This document shows positions 1 to 9,221 of a stretch of 64,000 bases of DNA, one piece after another. The stretch's first letter is position 1; each line of letters begins with the position of its first letter. Made by a program: the position numbers and the translations under genes. The DNA is from Alphaproteobacteria bacterium (lineage in GTDB: Bacteria > Pseudomonadota > Alphaproteobacteria > Caulobacterales > Parvularculaceae): assembly GCA_013151255.1 (NCBI GenBank), contig JAADIQ010000058.1:1-64000 (forward strand), written 5' to 3'. The notes beneath the pieces are model-generated. The model was not told the DNA's origin, ran no database searches, and was given only the letters and a program-made list of their open reading frames with translations.

Positions 1-1003
1 CCGGGTCCCAATCCAGCTCCTTGCCGACCGCCAGCGCTTGCGCTGCAAAGGCTTCGTTTGCCTCGATCAAATCGACATCATCCAGCTTCCAACCGGCTTT
101 TTTGAGCGCAATGCGCGTGGCTGGCGCCGGGCCGATGCCCATGATCGACGGGTCAACGCCGCAATGCCCCCAAGAGACAATACGCGCCAACGCCGGTAAA
201 TTTCGTTTAGCCGCCTCTTTTTCCGACATCACGATAAGCGCCGCGGCGCCGTCATTCAAACCCGAAGAGTTTGCCGCCGTCACCGTTCCGCCATCGCGAT
301 TAAACGCCGGCTTAAGCCCGGAAATCGATTCTAGTGTAACGCCTTCGCGAGGATATTCATCCTCGTTGAAAATGACCATGCCTTTGCGCGTCTTGATCAC
401 CACGGGCGCAATCTCATCGTGAAACTTGTTGGCTTTTTTTGCCGCTTCAGCTTTGTTCTGACTGGCGACCGCAAATGCATCCTGCTCTTCGCGGCTGATG
501 TCATATTTCTGCGCTAAATTCTCCGCCGTCTGTCCCATATGATAATCGTTAAAGGCGTCCCACAGACCGTCCGTGACCATCGTATCGGCAAAATTTGCAG
601 GCCCCATTTTGACGCCGTTGCGCAACAAAGCTGCGTGAGGCGCCCGGGACATATTCTCATGGCCGCCGGCAGCGACGACATTTGCATCACCAAGCTGGAT
701 TGCCTGGCTCGCCATCGCCACAGCGCGCAACCCCGAACCACAAACCTGATTGATAGTGATCGCCGGAACTTCATTGAGAACGCCCGCCGCGATGCTCGCT
801 TGCCGCGCCGTATTCTGGCCGAGCCCGGCCTGAAGCACGTTGCCCATGATGACCTCGCCGACATCCTCGCCGGTAATGCCCGCGCGCTCAATCGCCGCAG
901 AAAGCGCCGCCTCGCCCAGTTCGGCCGCCGGCACAGCGCTCAATCCACCGCAAAAAGAGCCAATTCCTGTCCTTGCCGCCGAAACTATAACCACTCCGCT
1001 CAT
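1..1003 (-). CDS. phaA: Acetyl-CoA acetyltransferase (thiolase), 3' end outside window
   Basis: This is a thiolase II family enzyme that condenses two acetyl-CoA into acetoacetyl-CoA, the first step of polyhydroxybutyrate synthesis, or runs in reverse in degradation. About 334 codons are present. The nucleophilic Cys lies near residue 88 in [10 protein letters not shown], followed by GGHENMS and, near the cut end, the NEAFAAQ block. The second catalytic Cys and His lie beyond the window. The start is ATG at 1003 behind an AGGAGGA ribosome site. It diverges from phaR, which supports a storage-polymer role. The symbol phaA is inferred from that neighbour; an atoB-type paralogue cannot be excluded. 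Confidence 0.9.
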   Translation of the reverse strand, partial: MSGVVIVSAARTGIGSFCGGLSAVPAAELGEAALSAAIERAGITGEDVGEVIMGNVLQAGLGQNTARQASIAAGVLNEVPAITINQVCGSGLRAVAMASQAIQLGDANVVAAGGHENMSRAPHAALLRNGVKMGPANFADTMVTDGLWDAFNDYHMGQTAENLAQKYDISREEQDAFAVASQNKAEAAKKANKFHDEIAPVVIKTRKGMVIFNEDEYPREGVTLESISGLKPAFNRDGGTVTAANSSGLNDGAAALIVMSEKEAAKRNLPALARIVSWGHCGVDPSIMGIGPAPATRIALKKAGWKLDDVDLIEANEAFAAQALAVGKELDWDP

Positions 1004-1143
1004 AATTCCTCCTGATCCGTGAAACCGGCCACAACCGGCAAGTAAGACGCTATTTTACAGTCAAATCACTCTAAGAGCCCGTAAACTCAACCACTTACGC
1101 ACAGGCAAAGCCTTGCGGCGAAGATATGCAAGTTCTATTTTCA

Positions 1144-1196
1144 TGCTATAGCAAGATTAGCAAGCGCACAAAAAGGTTGCGCCGCAACAAATTGCT
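1144..1196. promoter_or_regulatory. Candidate PhaR operator between thiolase gene and phaR
   Basis: The 245-bp divergent intergenic region has a cluster of TTGC/GCAA half-sites. It includes an inverted repeat GTTGCG-C-CGCAAC at 1176-1188, followed by ATTGC. PhaR proteins of other alphaproteobacteria bind TGC-rich palindromes in front of phasin and phaR genes. The match to that class is an inference from pattern and position only. Confidence 0.35.
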
Positions 1197-1248
1197 GATC
1201 GGACCGGACCTATGGTTCTGAACGGCCGGTATCGGGAGGAAACGCCTC

Positions 1249-1854
1249 ATGACTGACAAAACCGCCAAAGGGCGAAAAAACGGCGCCGCGGGCGATGCGA
1301 CCGTCATCAAGAAATACGCAAACCGCCGCCTCTACAACACCGCGACGAGTTCTTACGTGACGCTCGATTTTCTCTCAGAGATGGTCAAGAACGGCGAGGA
1401 TTTTGTCGTCTATGACGCAAAGTCCGGCGACGAAATTACTCATTCCGTCTTGACGCAAATTATTTTTGAGGAAGAAAATAAAGGCCAAAACCTGTTGCCG
1501 ATACAATTCCTGCGGCAATTGATCAAATTCTATGGCGACAGTCTGCAAAGCTTCGTGCCGTCCTATCTTGAGATGAGCATGGATTCCTTTGCCAACAATC
1601 AGGACGCTTTGCGCCAGCGCATGCGCGACACGTTAGGCGCAACGCCCGGCTATTCGATGTTTGAAGAGAGCGTGCGCAAGAATATGGAGCTGTACCAGCA
1701 GGCGATGAAAATGTTGTCGCCGATGAGTAATATTTATGCTGGCGCCGGCGCGCCTGCAAAGGCCACAGAGGACCCCAGTCAAATCGATGATTTGAAAGCG
1801 CAACTCGCCGCACTACAGGAAAAACTCGAACGGCTTGAGAAAAAAGGCGCTTAG
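1249..1854 (+). CDS. phaR: PhaR, polyhydroxyalkanoate synthesis repressor
   Basis: PhaR is a DNA- and PHB-binding repressor of phasin genes and of itself. The 201-residue protein has the N-terminal PHB/PHA accumulation DNA-binding domain (about residues 20-80, with IKKYANRRLYNT and the YDAKSGDEIT segment). The following PHB-accumulation repeat region contains FGDS-like YGDSLQSFVPSYLE. The C-terminus (about 170-200) is a short charged coiled coil. The start is ATG at 1249, behind GGGAGGAAA. It is divergent from the thiolase gene and converges with the next gene with only a few bases between stops. Confidence 0.95.
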   Translation: MTDKTAKGRKNGAAGDATVIKKYANRRLYNTATSSYVTLDFLSEMVKNGEDFVVYDAKSGDEITHSVLTQIIFEEENKGQNLLPIQFLRQLIKFYGDSLQSFVPSYLEMSMDSFANNQDALRQRMRDTLGATPGYSMFEESVRKNMELYQQAMKMLSPMSNIYAGAGAPAKATEDPSQIDDLKAQLAALQEKLERLEKKGA

Positions 1855-1861
1855 CGGCTCG

Positions 1862-3640
1862 TTATTGAAACCGGTCGGGCCGCGCTGGCGGCTCGTTCGG
1901 GGCGCCGTCCGGCAACCAGTCGGGATTGGTAATAGGCTTGCCGAGCAAAAAGCCCTGAAGGTAATCCACCCCAAGGCCTTTTAGCAGCACTGCGTCAGCT
2001 TCATTATCAACCCATTCGGCGACGGTTTTCATACCGAAGTTCCGCGCCAAATCGAGCAGCGTGCGCACAAATATCTGGTTATCGCGCGATGACGAGACGC
2101 CAGTGACAAACGATCCATCGATCTTCAAAATATCGATGTCCATCGCTTTGAGATTTCGAAATGACGTATAGCCGGCGCCAAAATCATCAATCCCGAACGA
2201 ACAACCGGCCTTTTTGACTTCCGAGACAAATTCAATCGACGCTTCAATCGCATCGATGACTTGCGTTTCAGTGAGCTCAACCGTGATGCGTTTGGCCAGT
2301 TCCGGATAGGCGCGCAGATGGGAGAGATATCCCTCCGCCCAGACAAAGTCTTTCACTGTCTCCAGCGCGATATTCACATTGAGATGAATATCCGGGCACA
2401 CAGCCAGCGTATTCGTCGCAAGCTCCAGGACACGCCGGTCAAGGAGATGGACTAGTCCCAAACGCTCGGCAGGCGGAATAAAGTCCGGCGCCGGAATCTC
2501 CTCGCCATTTTCTCCGCGCATCCGGATCAGGCATTCGAATTTTTTCGGCGTCTCGCCGATATCAGAAACGATCGGCTGGAACGCCAGCATGATCCGGCGC
2601 TCATTGAGCGCTGTTAAAATCACATCAGACATATGGCTGTTGCGCCGACGCAAACTGATGGTGTCGGTTTGTTCTGAAAACGCAGACCAGCTCGACTTGC
2701 CCTGGCGCTTGGCCGCATCGAGCGCAGCTTCAGCGCGCGCCATCGCCGCATTCGCCTCGCCCGCCTGTTCCGGCAGCATTACCGCGCCGAGACCGATAGA
2801 GGCCGCGACGCCGCCGCTGCGGGTCTCAATGACGTTTTGCCGCACAGCATTCATTAGCCGGACGCATATTTCGCGCAGACGCTCTTCGCCGCAATCATTG
2901 ATGACCATGCCGAATTTTGTGCCAGCGACACGACCCATCTTGCCGTCCGGGCCAATCTCTGCGGCCAGCCGTTGCGACAGCTCAAGGATCACCTTGTCGG
3001 CGGCGTCAAAACCGAAATCTGCATTCACCGCGCCGAGATCGTCAATGCCGGCGAGCAGATAGACCGCGCCTTTACCGGTTTCCTTAGCGCGCACAATGGC
3101 AAGGTCAATTTCCTTGCGCAGGTGAACGCGGTTGAGCAGGCCGGTCAGCTCATCATTTTGTGCTAGCCAAAACATCCGCTCTTCGCGTTGCTTCTGGCCT
3201 TCAATCGAGCGGATAATACTAATCAGGCGCTTGGCTTTACCGGAGCCAATCCAGCCGCCTCGCTCTTCGACCCAATGCGCCTCGCCATCCTGACGGCGCA
3301 GCTGGTATTCACAAAAATAGCTGTTTGCAGCGCCGGAAAACGCCTCCGTACGGGTTCTATCGACATCGCCGACAATGCGTTCGTCAAAAGCGGCGAGCGT
3401 TCCCACCGACCGCGCATTATCGACGCCAAGGATACGCGCCGCTGCGGTTTCATCGGACCAGCTCAAAAGATTCTTGTCAGGGTCGTATTCAAACATCGTC
3501 TGCAGCGAGCCCTCATCTGCTGATGGCGGCGCATCGACGCCCTCTCCAAAAGGGCGATTTATGGACGATTGAGGCGCGTCGGCTTTTACCGTTTGCGCAT
3601 TCGAATTTTCACCGGGAAACGCTTGTGCGTTTTCTGCCAT
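1862..3640 (-). CDS. PAS-GGDEF-EAL signalling protein with degenerate GGDEF motif
   Basis: This is a putative cyclic di-GMP turnover or sensing protein of about 592 residues. A PAS-like fold lies at about residues 50-150 (LSWSDETAAARILG to RLISIIRSIEG), followed by a GGDEF domain at about 165-320 and an EAL domain at about 340-580. The GGDEF active site reads RVAGTKF, so cyclase activity is unlikely. The EAL signature reads ECLIR, but the other catalytic blocks remain: NVNI, ELTE, DDFGAGYTS, KIDGSFV and an E in AEWVDNE. Phosphodiesterase activity is therefore plausible. A GTG nine bases upstream (3649) could also start it; I prefer the ATG at 3640. Confidence 0.85.
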   Translation of the reverse strand: MAENAQAFPGENSNAQTVKADAPQSSINRPFGEGVDAPPSADEGSLQTMFEYDPDKNLLSWSDETAAARILGVDNARSVGTLAAFDERIVGDVDRTRTEAFSGAANSYFCEYQLRRQDGEAHWVEERGGWIGSGKAKRLISIIRSIEGQKQREERMFWLAQNDELTGLLNRVHLRKEIDLAIVRAKETGKGAVYLLAGIDDLGAVNADFGFDAADKVILELSQRLAAEIGPDGKMGRVAGTKFGMVINDCGEERLREICVRLMNAVRQNVIETRSGGVAASIGLGAVMLPEQAGEANAAMARAEAALDAAKRQGKSSWSAFSEQTDTISLRRRNSHMSDVILTALNERRIMLAFQPIVSDIGETPKKFECLIRMRGENGEEIPAPDFIPPAERLGLVHLLDRRVLELATNTLAVCPDIHLNVNIALETVKDFVWAEGYLSHLRAYPELAKRITVELTETQVIDAIEASIEFVSEVKKAGCSFGIDDFGAGYTSFRNLKAMDIDILKIDGSFVTGVSSSRDNQIFVRTLLDLARNFGMKTVAEWVDNEADAVLLKGLGVDYLQGFLLGKPITNPDWLPDGAPNEPPARPDRFQ

Positions 3641-3983
3641 CTGACCCACTCACATATGTAACGAGCGAACCTACACCCAGAGCGGTAATAAAATTTGAAA
3701 TTTGGCCCGTCGCGGCGCCGATATTGCGCTTATTCTAACCATGAAAGGAATTGTTAACCTTCCCGCCTTGCGTCCGGTTCAACCGGCTACGGCCCTTGTT
3801 GCGCCAGCCCGCAGGCGCGCCGGCAAAAATTCTGTGCCAAAACGGCGCACGCCGACAATTTCATATAGCCGATTAGTCGCAGTTCGGCACAGTTTGCTCG
3901 CCCAAACTTACGCCTGGAATGACCGCAAGGACGACTGCGCGTTAGGGTTAATTGTAGATCGCAAGGTTTAAGCGCCGTCTCGT
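3641..3983. other. Intergenic region, nothing recognised
   Basis: About 340 bp lie between two minus-strand genes. I see no credible ORF, tRNA or strong hairpin. It presumably carries the promoter of the PAS-GGDEF-EAL gene. Confidence 0.5.
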
Positions 3984-4409
3984 TCAAGAACCGCCAAGAC
4001 CGCCGCCAACGGAAAGATCGCGCCGCGCCGTCACCGTGGTGACAATGAACCCGGCCATAAAATCCAGAAATGTCATCGACATGAAAATGAAGAATACTGA
4101 ATTTCCAAAACCCTTGACGATGATGAACAGCAGCAGCGAGATGACAAACACGACCACCGACAGCGCGTGATTCATGATCGATTCCGAGCCGGTTTTCGTT
4201 GCGCGTAAAAGTTCGACGAACAACAGCCCCATGCTGGCGAGAAGAAAGACGTCGCCCCAGGTCACATCCCATTCATCAGTAGACACCATCGGCAAGACCA
4301 CAAACGTCATGTCGTACCACGGCAAATCAGGCGTGCCGGCCGCACCGGTCAGCGTTAAAACCGCATAAATGATCAGGCTTATCCCCAGCAGTGGCAACAT
4401 CTGGTACAT
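3984..4409 (-). CDS. Small four-helix membrane protein, function unknown
   Basis: The 141-residue protein has four predicted membrane segments: residues about 3-22, 50-68, 82-100 and 105-125. A short loop between the first two contains WYDMTFVVLPMVSTDEWDVTWGD and the tail ends in Gly-rich GGGLGG. I know this only as a conserved alphaproteobacterial membrane protein type without an assigned role. A GTG at 4418 opens the frame, but the ATG at 4409 is better placed behind AAGGGAG. It is separated from its neighbours and is probably monocistronic. Confidence 0.75.
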   Translation of the reverse strand: MYQMLPLLGISLIIYAVLTLTGAAGTPDLPWYDMTFVVLPMVSTDEWDVTWGDVFLLASMGLLFVELLRATKTGSESIMNHALSVVVFVISLLLFIIVKGFGNSVFFIFMSMTFLDFMAGFIVTTVTARRDLSVGGGLGGS

Positions 4410-4496
4410 GGCGCGCACTCTCCCTTGTTACTAAAGTCCCCCGCAAGTCTGCGGCCCAGCGCTCACTTTACCACAGCCAGCGCCGGCAAAAAGCTT

Positions 4497-5291
4497 TTAA
4501 TCATCGACTTCGCGAATTGATTTGGGCGAGCGCGACCGGGCCATAAGCCATAAAACCCCCGTTAAATCACGGATCGCCACCAAAAATCGGCCGAAATTGG
4601 TGTATTTCGAGGCCCCATGCATGCGCGCGCGGTGCGAGACCGGGACGAATGCGACGGCAAACCCCTCCCGGCGCATCAATGCCGGCAGGTAGCGGTGCAT
4701 ATGATCAAAATAGGGCAGGCGCAAAAAAGCCTCGCGGTAGAACACTTTCAACCCGCATCCGGTGTCGGCGGCGCCATCCTTCAACAGCGCCCGGCGGATG
4801 TTATTGGCGAGGTTGGACGCCCATTTTTTCGCCGCCGTATCCTGCCGGTCGCGGCGCTCGCCGGCGACCATGGCGAGATCGCTTTGGCCAGCGCCGGCTT
4901 CCAGCACCGCCAGAAGCTGCGGAATATCCGCCGGATCGTTCTGGCCGTCGCCATCGAGCATGGCGATGATGTGCGCCCGCGCGGACAGCACGCTGCTGCG
5001 CAACGCCCGGCTCTGTCCGGCATTTTCGCCATGCTCAACAATGCGCAGTTGCGGAATATCGGCTTTGAGGGTTTTGAGGATCGCGCCGGTATCATCTGTA
5101 GATCCGTCATTGACGACAATGATTTCAAAATTACGCCCGCCCAGCGCGGCGGCGATTTCAGCAATGAAGGCCGCTGCACCGCCAGCCTCGTTCAGCATAG
5201 GCGTGACGACAGCGACGTCCGGTTGGCCGCCGGCAGGTTCTGGCCAGGCGTGAAACGCCGGCAGGCCGCGATGGTTTTCTTGCACGTTCAT
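4497..5291 (-). CDS. Family 2 glycosyltransferase (dolichyl/undecaprenyl-phosphate sugar synthase type)
   Basis: The 264-residue GT-A fold enzyme is expected to load a sugar onto a polyprenyl phosphate on the cytoplasmic face of the membrane. Visible motifs are VVTPMLNEA near residue 28, VNDGSTDDT near 60, and the DGDGQNDP metal-binding block near 113. The acceptor-loop region HRYLPALMRREG lies near 200. There is no C-terminal membrane anchor, so it resembles DPM1-like or ArnC-like enzymes without the anchor. It diverges from a GT39 transferase that uses polyprenyl-phosphate sugars, which suggests a donor-transferase pair. The exact sugar is unknown. Confidence 0.85.
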   Translation of the reverse strand: MNVQENHRGLPAFHAWPEPAGGQPDVAVVTPMLNEAGGAAAFIAEIAAALGGRNFEIIVVNDGSTDDTGAILKTLKADIPQLRIVEHGENAGQSRALRSSVLSARAHIIAMLDGDGQNDPADIPQLLAVLEAGAGQSDLAMVAGERRDRQDTAAKKWASNLANNIRRALLKDGAADTGCGLKVFYREAFLRLPYFDHMHRYLPALMRREGFAVAFVPVSHRARMHGASKYTNFGRFLVAIRDLTGVLWLMARSRSPKSIREVDD

Positions 5292-5447
5292 TTGTCGCGG
5301 CTCATAGCCGATCTTTTACGCCCGGTCACCTATGGAAGATACGCCGCCCCATACCGCGCCCTTGCCGTGGTCTGCGGCCTCACTTATTCCAACGCCATGA
5401 GGTCTCGTTGAAGGCCCGCGCGAACATTTGGAGTGACGCCACGGCCA

Positions 5448-6929
5448 ATGCCCAATCCTAAACAAGACTATCAGATGTTTGCCTCATTCTGGTTCTGGGC
5501 CGCCACGATGACCGCATTACGCATTGTGGTCCTAATTCTGTCGCCCGCCAATCTCGGCCCGGATGAAGCGCAATATTGGTTTTGGTCGCGCGATCTCGAT
5601 TTTGGCTATTTCTCCAAGCCGCCGATGATCGCCTGGGCGATTGCGGCCACCACCGCTATTTTTGGCAATGCGGAGTGGGCGGTGCGGCTGTCGGCGCCGA
5701 TATTTCATTTTGGCGCGGGCAGCTTTATCTACCTCACCGCGAAAATGCACTTTGATCAGCGCACTGCCTTCTGGGCTGGTATTGGTTGGCTGACGCTGCC
5801 GGGCGTCATTTTATCGAGCTTCGTCATCACCACCGACGCGCCGCTGCTTTTCTTCTGGTCGGGCGGGCTTTATTTTCTGTTCCGGATAATCGCGCGAAGT
5901 GCAAACGCCGAGGGGCCGCCGAGGCTGTTCGACTATAGCGGGCTCGGGGTTATGATAGGGCTCGGCTTGTTGTCGAAATATGCGATGCTGTTTTTTATCG
6001 CAGCGCTCTTTATCAGCGCCATCCTATCGCCGCCGGTGCGAAAAGCGGTTTTAAAACCCGGCAGTCTTGTCACGGTGTTGATCGCCGCCAGCTTTGCTGC
6101 AACTAATATTTACTGGAATGCGGCGCATGATTTTCAAACCCTTTCCCACACTGCCGCAAACGCCAATTGGGGCGCGTCGTTATTTCAACCGGCAAAGCTC
6201 GCCTCCTTTCTAACCCAACAATTTGCCGTGGCTGGCATTATTCCGTTTGCAGTTTTACTTTTTGCGGCGATCCGCTGGCGTCCGCCGCTTGCAACGCGCT
6301 GGAAGATGACCACGCTCCTAATATTTGCGCTGACGCCTTTAGCAATTGTTGCTACGCAAGCGTTTATCTCCCGCGCCCACGCCAATTGGGCGGCGGCGGC
6401 CTACCCGGCCACAATCTTACTCGTCACGGTGTGGCTGTTCCGTCAGCGTGCTGATGCTTTCGTGAAGGCCAGCATTGGTCTGCATGTTTTATTCTTTGTT
6501 GTGTTCTGCGCCGCGATAACAAACTTTACCCTGGTCGATCGCGCAGGACTGTCGTCGGCGACGCAGGAAATCAGGGGCTGGCGGAAGCAAACCACAGCGA
6601 TCGCGGCAATGGCGGACGGATATGATGCAATCGTCATTGACGACCGGGCGTTAATGGGCGCGATGTTGTATTATCAGCAGGCCTCGCCGGTTGAAATTGT
6701 CGCCATCGACCCGAACAATAATGTCGACAATCACTATGAGGCGTTCAAGGCGTTTAACCCTGACCGGCACAAGCGCGTCCTGTTTGTCACTACGCGAAAC
6801 GATGATGTGCATGTCAATTATCGTTTCGCGACCATCAAACCGCTTGGGCCGCAAACGGTTGCGCTTGGCGGCCGCGCCTCGCGCACATACCATCTGTTCG
6901 ATATTTCCGACTATTATGGCCGTCGCTAA
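5448..6929 (+). CDS. GT39 (ArnT/PMT-like) membrane glycosyltransferase
   Basis: This polytopic transferase of about 493 residues is predicted to use a polyprenyl-phosphate-linked sugar to modify a lipid or glycan at the periplasmic face. The PMT_2 hallmark follows the first membrane helix: a DE pair in NLGPDEAQYWFWSRDLDFGYFSKPPM (acidic residues near 40). About ten more hydrophobic segments follow to residue 360, then a soluble C-terminal part. A GTG at 5433 gives a longer N-terminus; the ATG at 5448 is preferred but the ribosome site is not decisive. Together with the divergent GT2 it may act in lipopolysaccharide modification. Confidence 0.88.
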   Translation: MPNPKQDYQMFASFWFWAATMTALRIVVLILSPANLGPDEAQYWFWSRDLDFGYFSKPPMIAWAIAATTAIFGNAEWAVRLSAPIFHFGAGSFIYLTAKMHFDQRTAFWAGIGWLTLPGVILSSFVITTDAPLLFFWSGGLYFLFRIIARSANAEGPPRLFDYSGLGVMIGLGLLSKYAMLFFIAALFISAILSPPVRKAVLKPGSLVTVLIAASFAATNIYWNAAHDFQTLSHTAANANWGASLFQPAKLASFLTQQFAVAGIIPFAVLLFAAIRWRPPLATRWKMTTLLIFALTPLAIVATQAFISRAHANWAAAAYPATILLVTVWLFRQRADAFVKASIGLHVLFFVVFCAAITNFTLVDRAGLSSATQEIRGWRKQTTAIAAMADGYDAIVIDDRALMGAMLYYQQASPVEIVAIDPNNNVDNHYEAFKAFNPDRHKRVLFVTTRNDDVHVNYRFATIKPLGPQTVALGGRASRTYHLFDISDYYGRR

Positions 6930-6957
6930 CGCGATGTCCGTTTAACGCGGCGCCCGC

Positions 6958-7956
6958 CTAACGCGAGGAACGACGCGCAGATATGGCGCGCGCGCGCGCA
7001 ATGCCGCGCATGCCGGTGCGGGCGCAGATGCCGACGAGGCGTAAAAATTTTCCGATTGCGCGGCGAACAAACAACAGCCCAAAAGACAACCATAAAAGGC
7101 CTGCAACCAGCCACAGGAAAGGCCGCGGATAGGCATCTGCGAAATGCGTGTTGAAATAACGAATAACGCCAGCGGTTTTTCGCGCCTCAATTTTCACCGG
7201 ATTAGCCCGGCTTGAACTTTTGAAGTGAATGACGCTGACATTGGGGTTGAAATAAACTGCACCGCCGGCATTGGCAAAGCGCAAGCAAAAATCAACATCT
7301 TCCACATGAAGAAAATATCTATCATCCATGCCGTCAATTGCAGCATAGTCTTCCCTATGCAGAAGAAAGCATGCGCCGGAAATCGTTGGCGTCAGCGCGA
7401 CGTCTTGCGGACATTGCTGCGCATGGAGATTGAAACGGCGAAAATATGGGTGACGCGGCGCCAGTTTATAAATTCGCGAGGCCTCAACAAACGCCCGCCA
7501 CGGCGTCAACGTCTCGCGCCGCGAGCCTTGTTGTTCGGTTCCGTCGGGGTCAACAAGCTTGGCGCCCATCAGCCACGGGCGTGCAAGCCTTTCGGCATCC
7601 TTTAACATGCGTTCGGCGCCGCCCGCGGGCATCACCGCATCGGGGTTAAAAAACAGAAGATAGTCATATCTCGCGGCCGTTGCGCCTAAATTACACGCCG
7701 CTGCAAAGCCGATATTGCCCTGCCCTGATATGATTTGAACCGGCGCGCCATCACTGCTTTCTTCCACGGCGGCAGTGACAGCGCCGGCAAAATTCCCGTT
7801 ATCGATGAGAATGATTTCACCGATTTCCGCCTGCTCGCGCAAGGATGCGATAGAACGCGCCAGCACTGGCCCGGTGAAATAGCTGATGACGATAGCGGTG
7901 ATCGCAGGTCTGCGGGTTTTTAGAAAATCTTTTCCGGGTTGAGAATTTTCTGCCAT
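6958..7956 (-). CDS. Family 2 glycosyltransferase (rhamnosyltransferase-like)
   Basis: The 332-residue transferase has ITAIVISYFTG near residue 20, LIDNG near 48 and GNIGFAAACNLGA near 80. The DXD-like NPDAVMPAGG follows, then the WbbL-type ACFLLHREDYAAIDGMDD and HVEDVDFCLR blocks. Two hydrophobic segments near 280-315 suggest membrane association. It starts 5 bp after the stop of the O-antigen ligase gene. An upstream in-frame ATG at 8049 lies inside that gene and encodes a poor N-terminus, so the ATG at 7956 is used. It probably acts on a surface polysaccharide. Confidence 0.88.
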   Translation of the reverse strand: MAENSQPGKDFLKTRRPAITAIVISYFTGPVLARSIASLREQAEIGEIILIDNGNFAGAVTAAVEESSDGAPVQIISGQGNIGFAAACNLGATAARYDYLLFFNPDAVMPAGGAERMLKDAERLARPWLMGAKLVDPDGTEQQGSRRETLTPWRAFVEASRIYKLAPRHPYFRRFNLHAQQCPQDVALTPTISGACFLLHREDYAAIDGMDDRYFLHVEDVDFCLRFANAGGAVYFNPNVSVIHFKSSSRANPVKIEARKTAGVIRYFNTHFADAYPRPFLWLVAGLLWLSFGLLFVRRAIGKFLRLVGICARTGMRGIARARAISARRSSR

Positions 7957-7961
7957 GCGGA

Positions 7962-9218
7962 TTACCGCGACCAGTTTTGCTGCAATGAATAAGCTAGCGC
8001 CGCACCCATGCCCGCAAGCGCCATCGCCGCCAGACGCCAGACTTGCCACAGGCTGCCTTCAACCGCCATCGAGACCGCAATCGCGGCAATCGCGCCGACA
8101 ATGGCGGCCAGCACTGCCGCCGGCGGATTGGCGTCTTTGAGCACCTTCATGCCGCAATAAACAAATGCGGTAAATGTAAGAACGCCGGGCAGCCCAAGCT
8201 CGAGCCATATTTGCAGGAAAATATTATGCGGATGCGTTGGCATCAGCTCGAGCGGCGCGCCGGCGCCGGGTACATTGATAAGCGGCGCAGTTTCCTGCCA
8301 GGCGCGCGCAAAGTCTGCGCCATAGCCAAAGGGCAGCCCTCCCGGAATTTTCGCGGCGACCGATTGCCAGATCGCAACCCTGTGCAGCCATGACGAGGGA
8401 AGCCCGTCGCCGGCCGACTGAAATATCGCCTCCACCGGCAACAGGGCGGCAAGCGGCGCCAATAACAACAGCACAATCACCGTCCAACCTGTAAACATAA
8501 TTGTCCGCCTCGGGGCCTTAAAAGCAATCATGCCCGCAACCAGGCCCGCCGAAATGGCGACCGCGTTCGCCGTTACATCATTTGAAAACGCCGCCGCAAC
8601 GCCGAGCAATAACAGGCCAAGCGATACATATCGGTTCCAGATAAGCGAAACGATAATCGCCGCCGGAAACAGCGCCGGCGCCAACGCCGTTACGCCGCGG
8701 CCGAGCGCAATGATGTCTTTAGAGCGCTCCGGTGACGGATCATCCGGCGGCAACAGGCTGCGCAATAACCCGCCGCTCATGCCTTCGAACAGCAAAACGG
8801 CCATGCCGGCGGTGATGGAAATCGCATAGGCGTAGGACAGGCGGTAACTCCACAGGCGCGACAGATGCAGCGAGAACCACACCACGCTGCCGCCAACGAT
8901 AACCGGCGCCAGAACATAAAAAGCCAGCGAGGGCTGGCCGCGCGGCGACCAGAACCCTGACAGGAAAATCCACATACAAAACGCGATAATCGACGCAAAG
9001 CCGAAAAAGAACGGGTTGCGAAGGTCCGGCTGGTCAAACAATTGTCCGAATGCAGACTGCCAGAAATCGCCGCGTGCAAACGCCGGAAGGCTCGCCAGGA
9101 GCAGCCAGGGCGCAACGCCTTTGTGGCCAAACACCACCGTTAGCGGCAACAACACAAAAAGGCCGAACAGGAAATAGAGGCTGATGCGGTCTCGCTGTTG
9201 TCGCAGGCCACGATGCAT
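7962..9218 (-). CDS. O-antigen ligase / Wzy-C family membrane protein
   Basis: The protein has 418 residues and about eleven membrane helices, with the large periplasmic loop typical of the family. The conserved loop motif reads PTHPHNIFLQIWLELG near residue 335, with an upstream Arg-rich loop (WLHRVAIWQSV). Members either ligate O-antigen to lipid A-core or polymerise repeats; sequence alone does not separate these roles. It starts 3 bp after the thrS stop and is followed by a GT2 gene, forming a thrS-ligase-GT2 transcription unit. The ribosome site would lie inside thrS. Confidence 0.85.
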   Translation of the reverse strand: MHRGLRQQRDRISLYFLFGLFVLLPLTVVFGHKGVAPWLLLASLPAFARGDFWQSAFGQLFDQPDLRNPFFFGFASIIAFCMWIFLSGFWSPRGQPSLAFYVLAPVIVGGSVVWFSLHLSRLWSYRLSYAYAISITAGMAVLLFEGMSGGLLRSLLPPDDPSPERSKDIIALGRGVTALAPALFPAAIIVSLIWNRYVSLGLLLLGVAAAFSNDVTANAVAISAGLVAGMIAFKAPRRTIMFTGWTVIVLLLLAPLAALLPVEAIFQSAGDGLPSSWLHRVAIWQSVAAKIPGGLPFGYGADFARAWQETAPLINVPGAGAPLELMPTHPHNIFLQIWLELGLPGVLTFTAFVYCGMKVLKDANPPAAVLAAIVGAIAAIAVSMAVEGSLWQVWRLAAMALAGMGAALAYSLQQNWSR

Positions 9219-9221
9219 CGG

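Noticed and set aside
4617-5411. Long plus-strand frame opposite the GT2 gene
   Set aside because: It is the antisense shadow of a clear GT2 gene; its residues lack any domain pattern.
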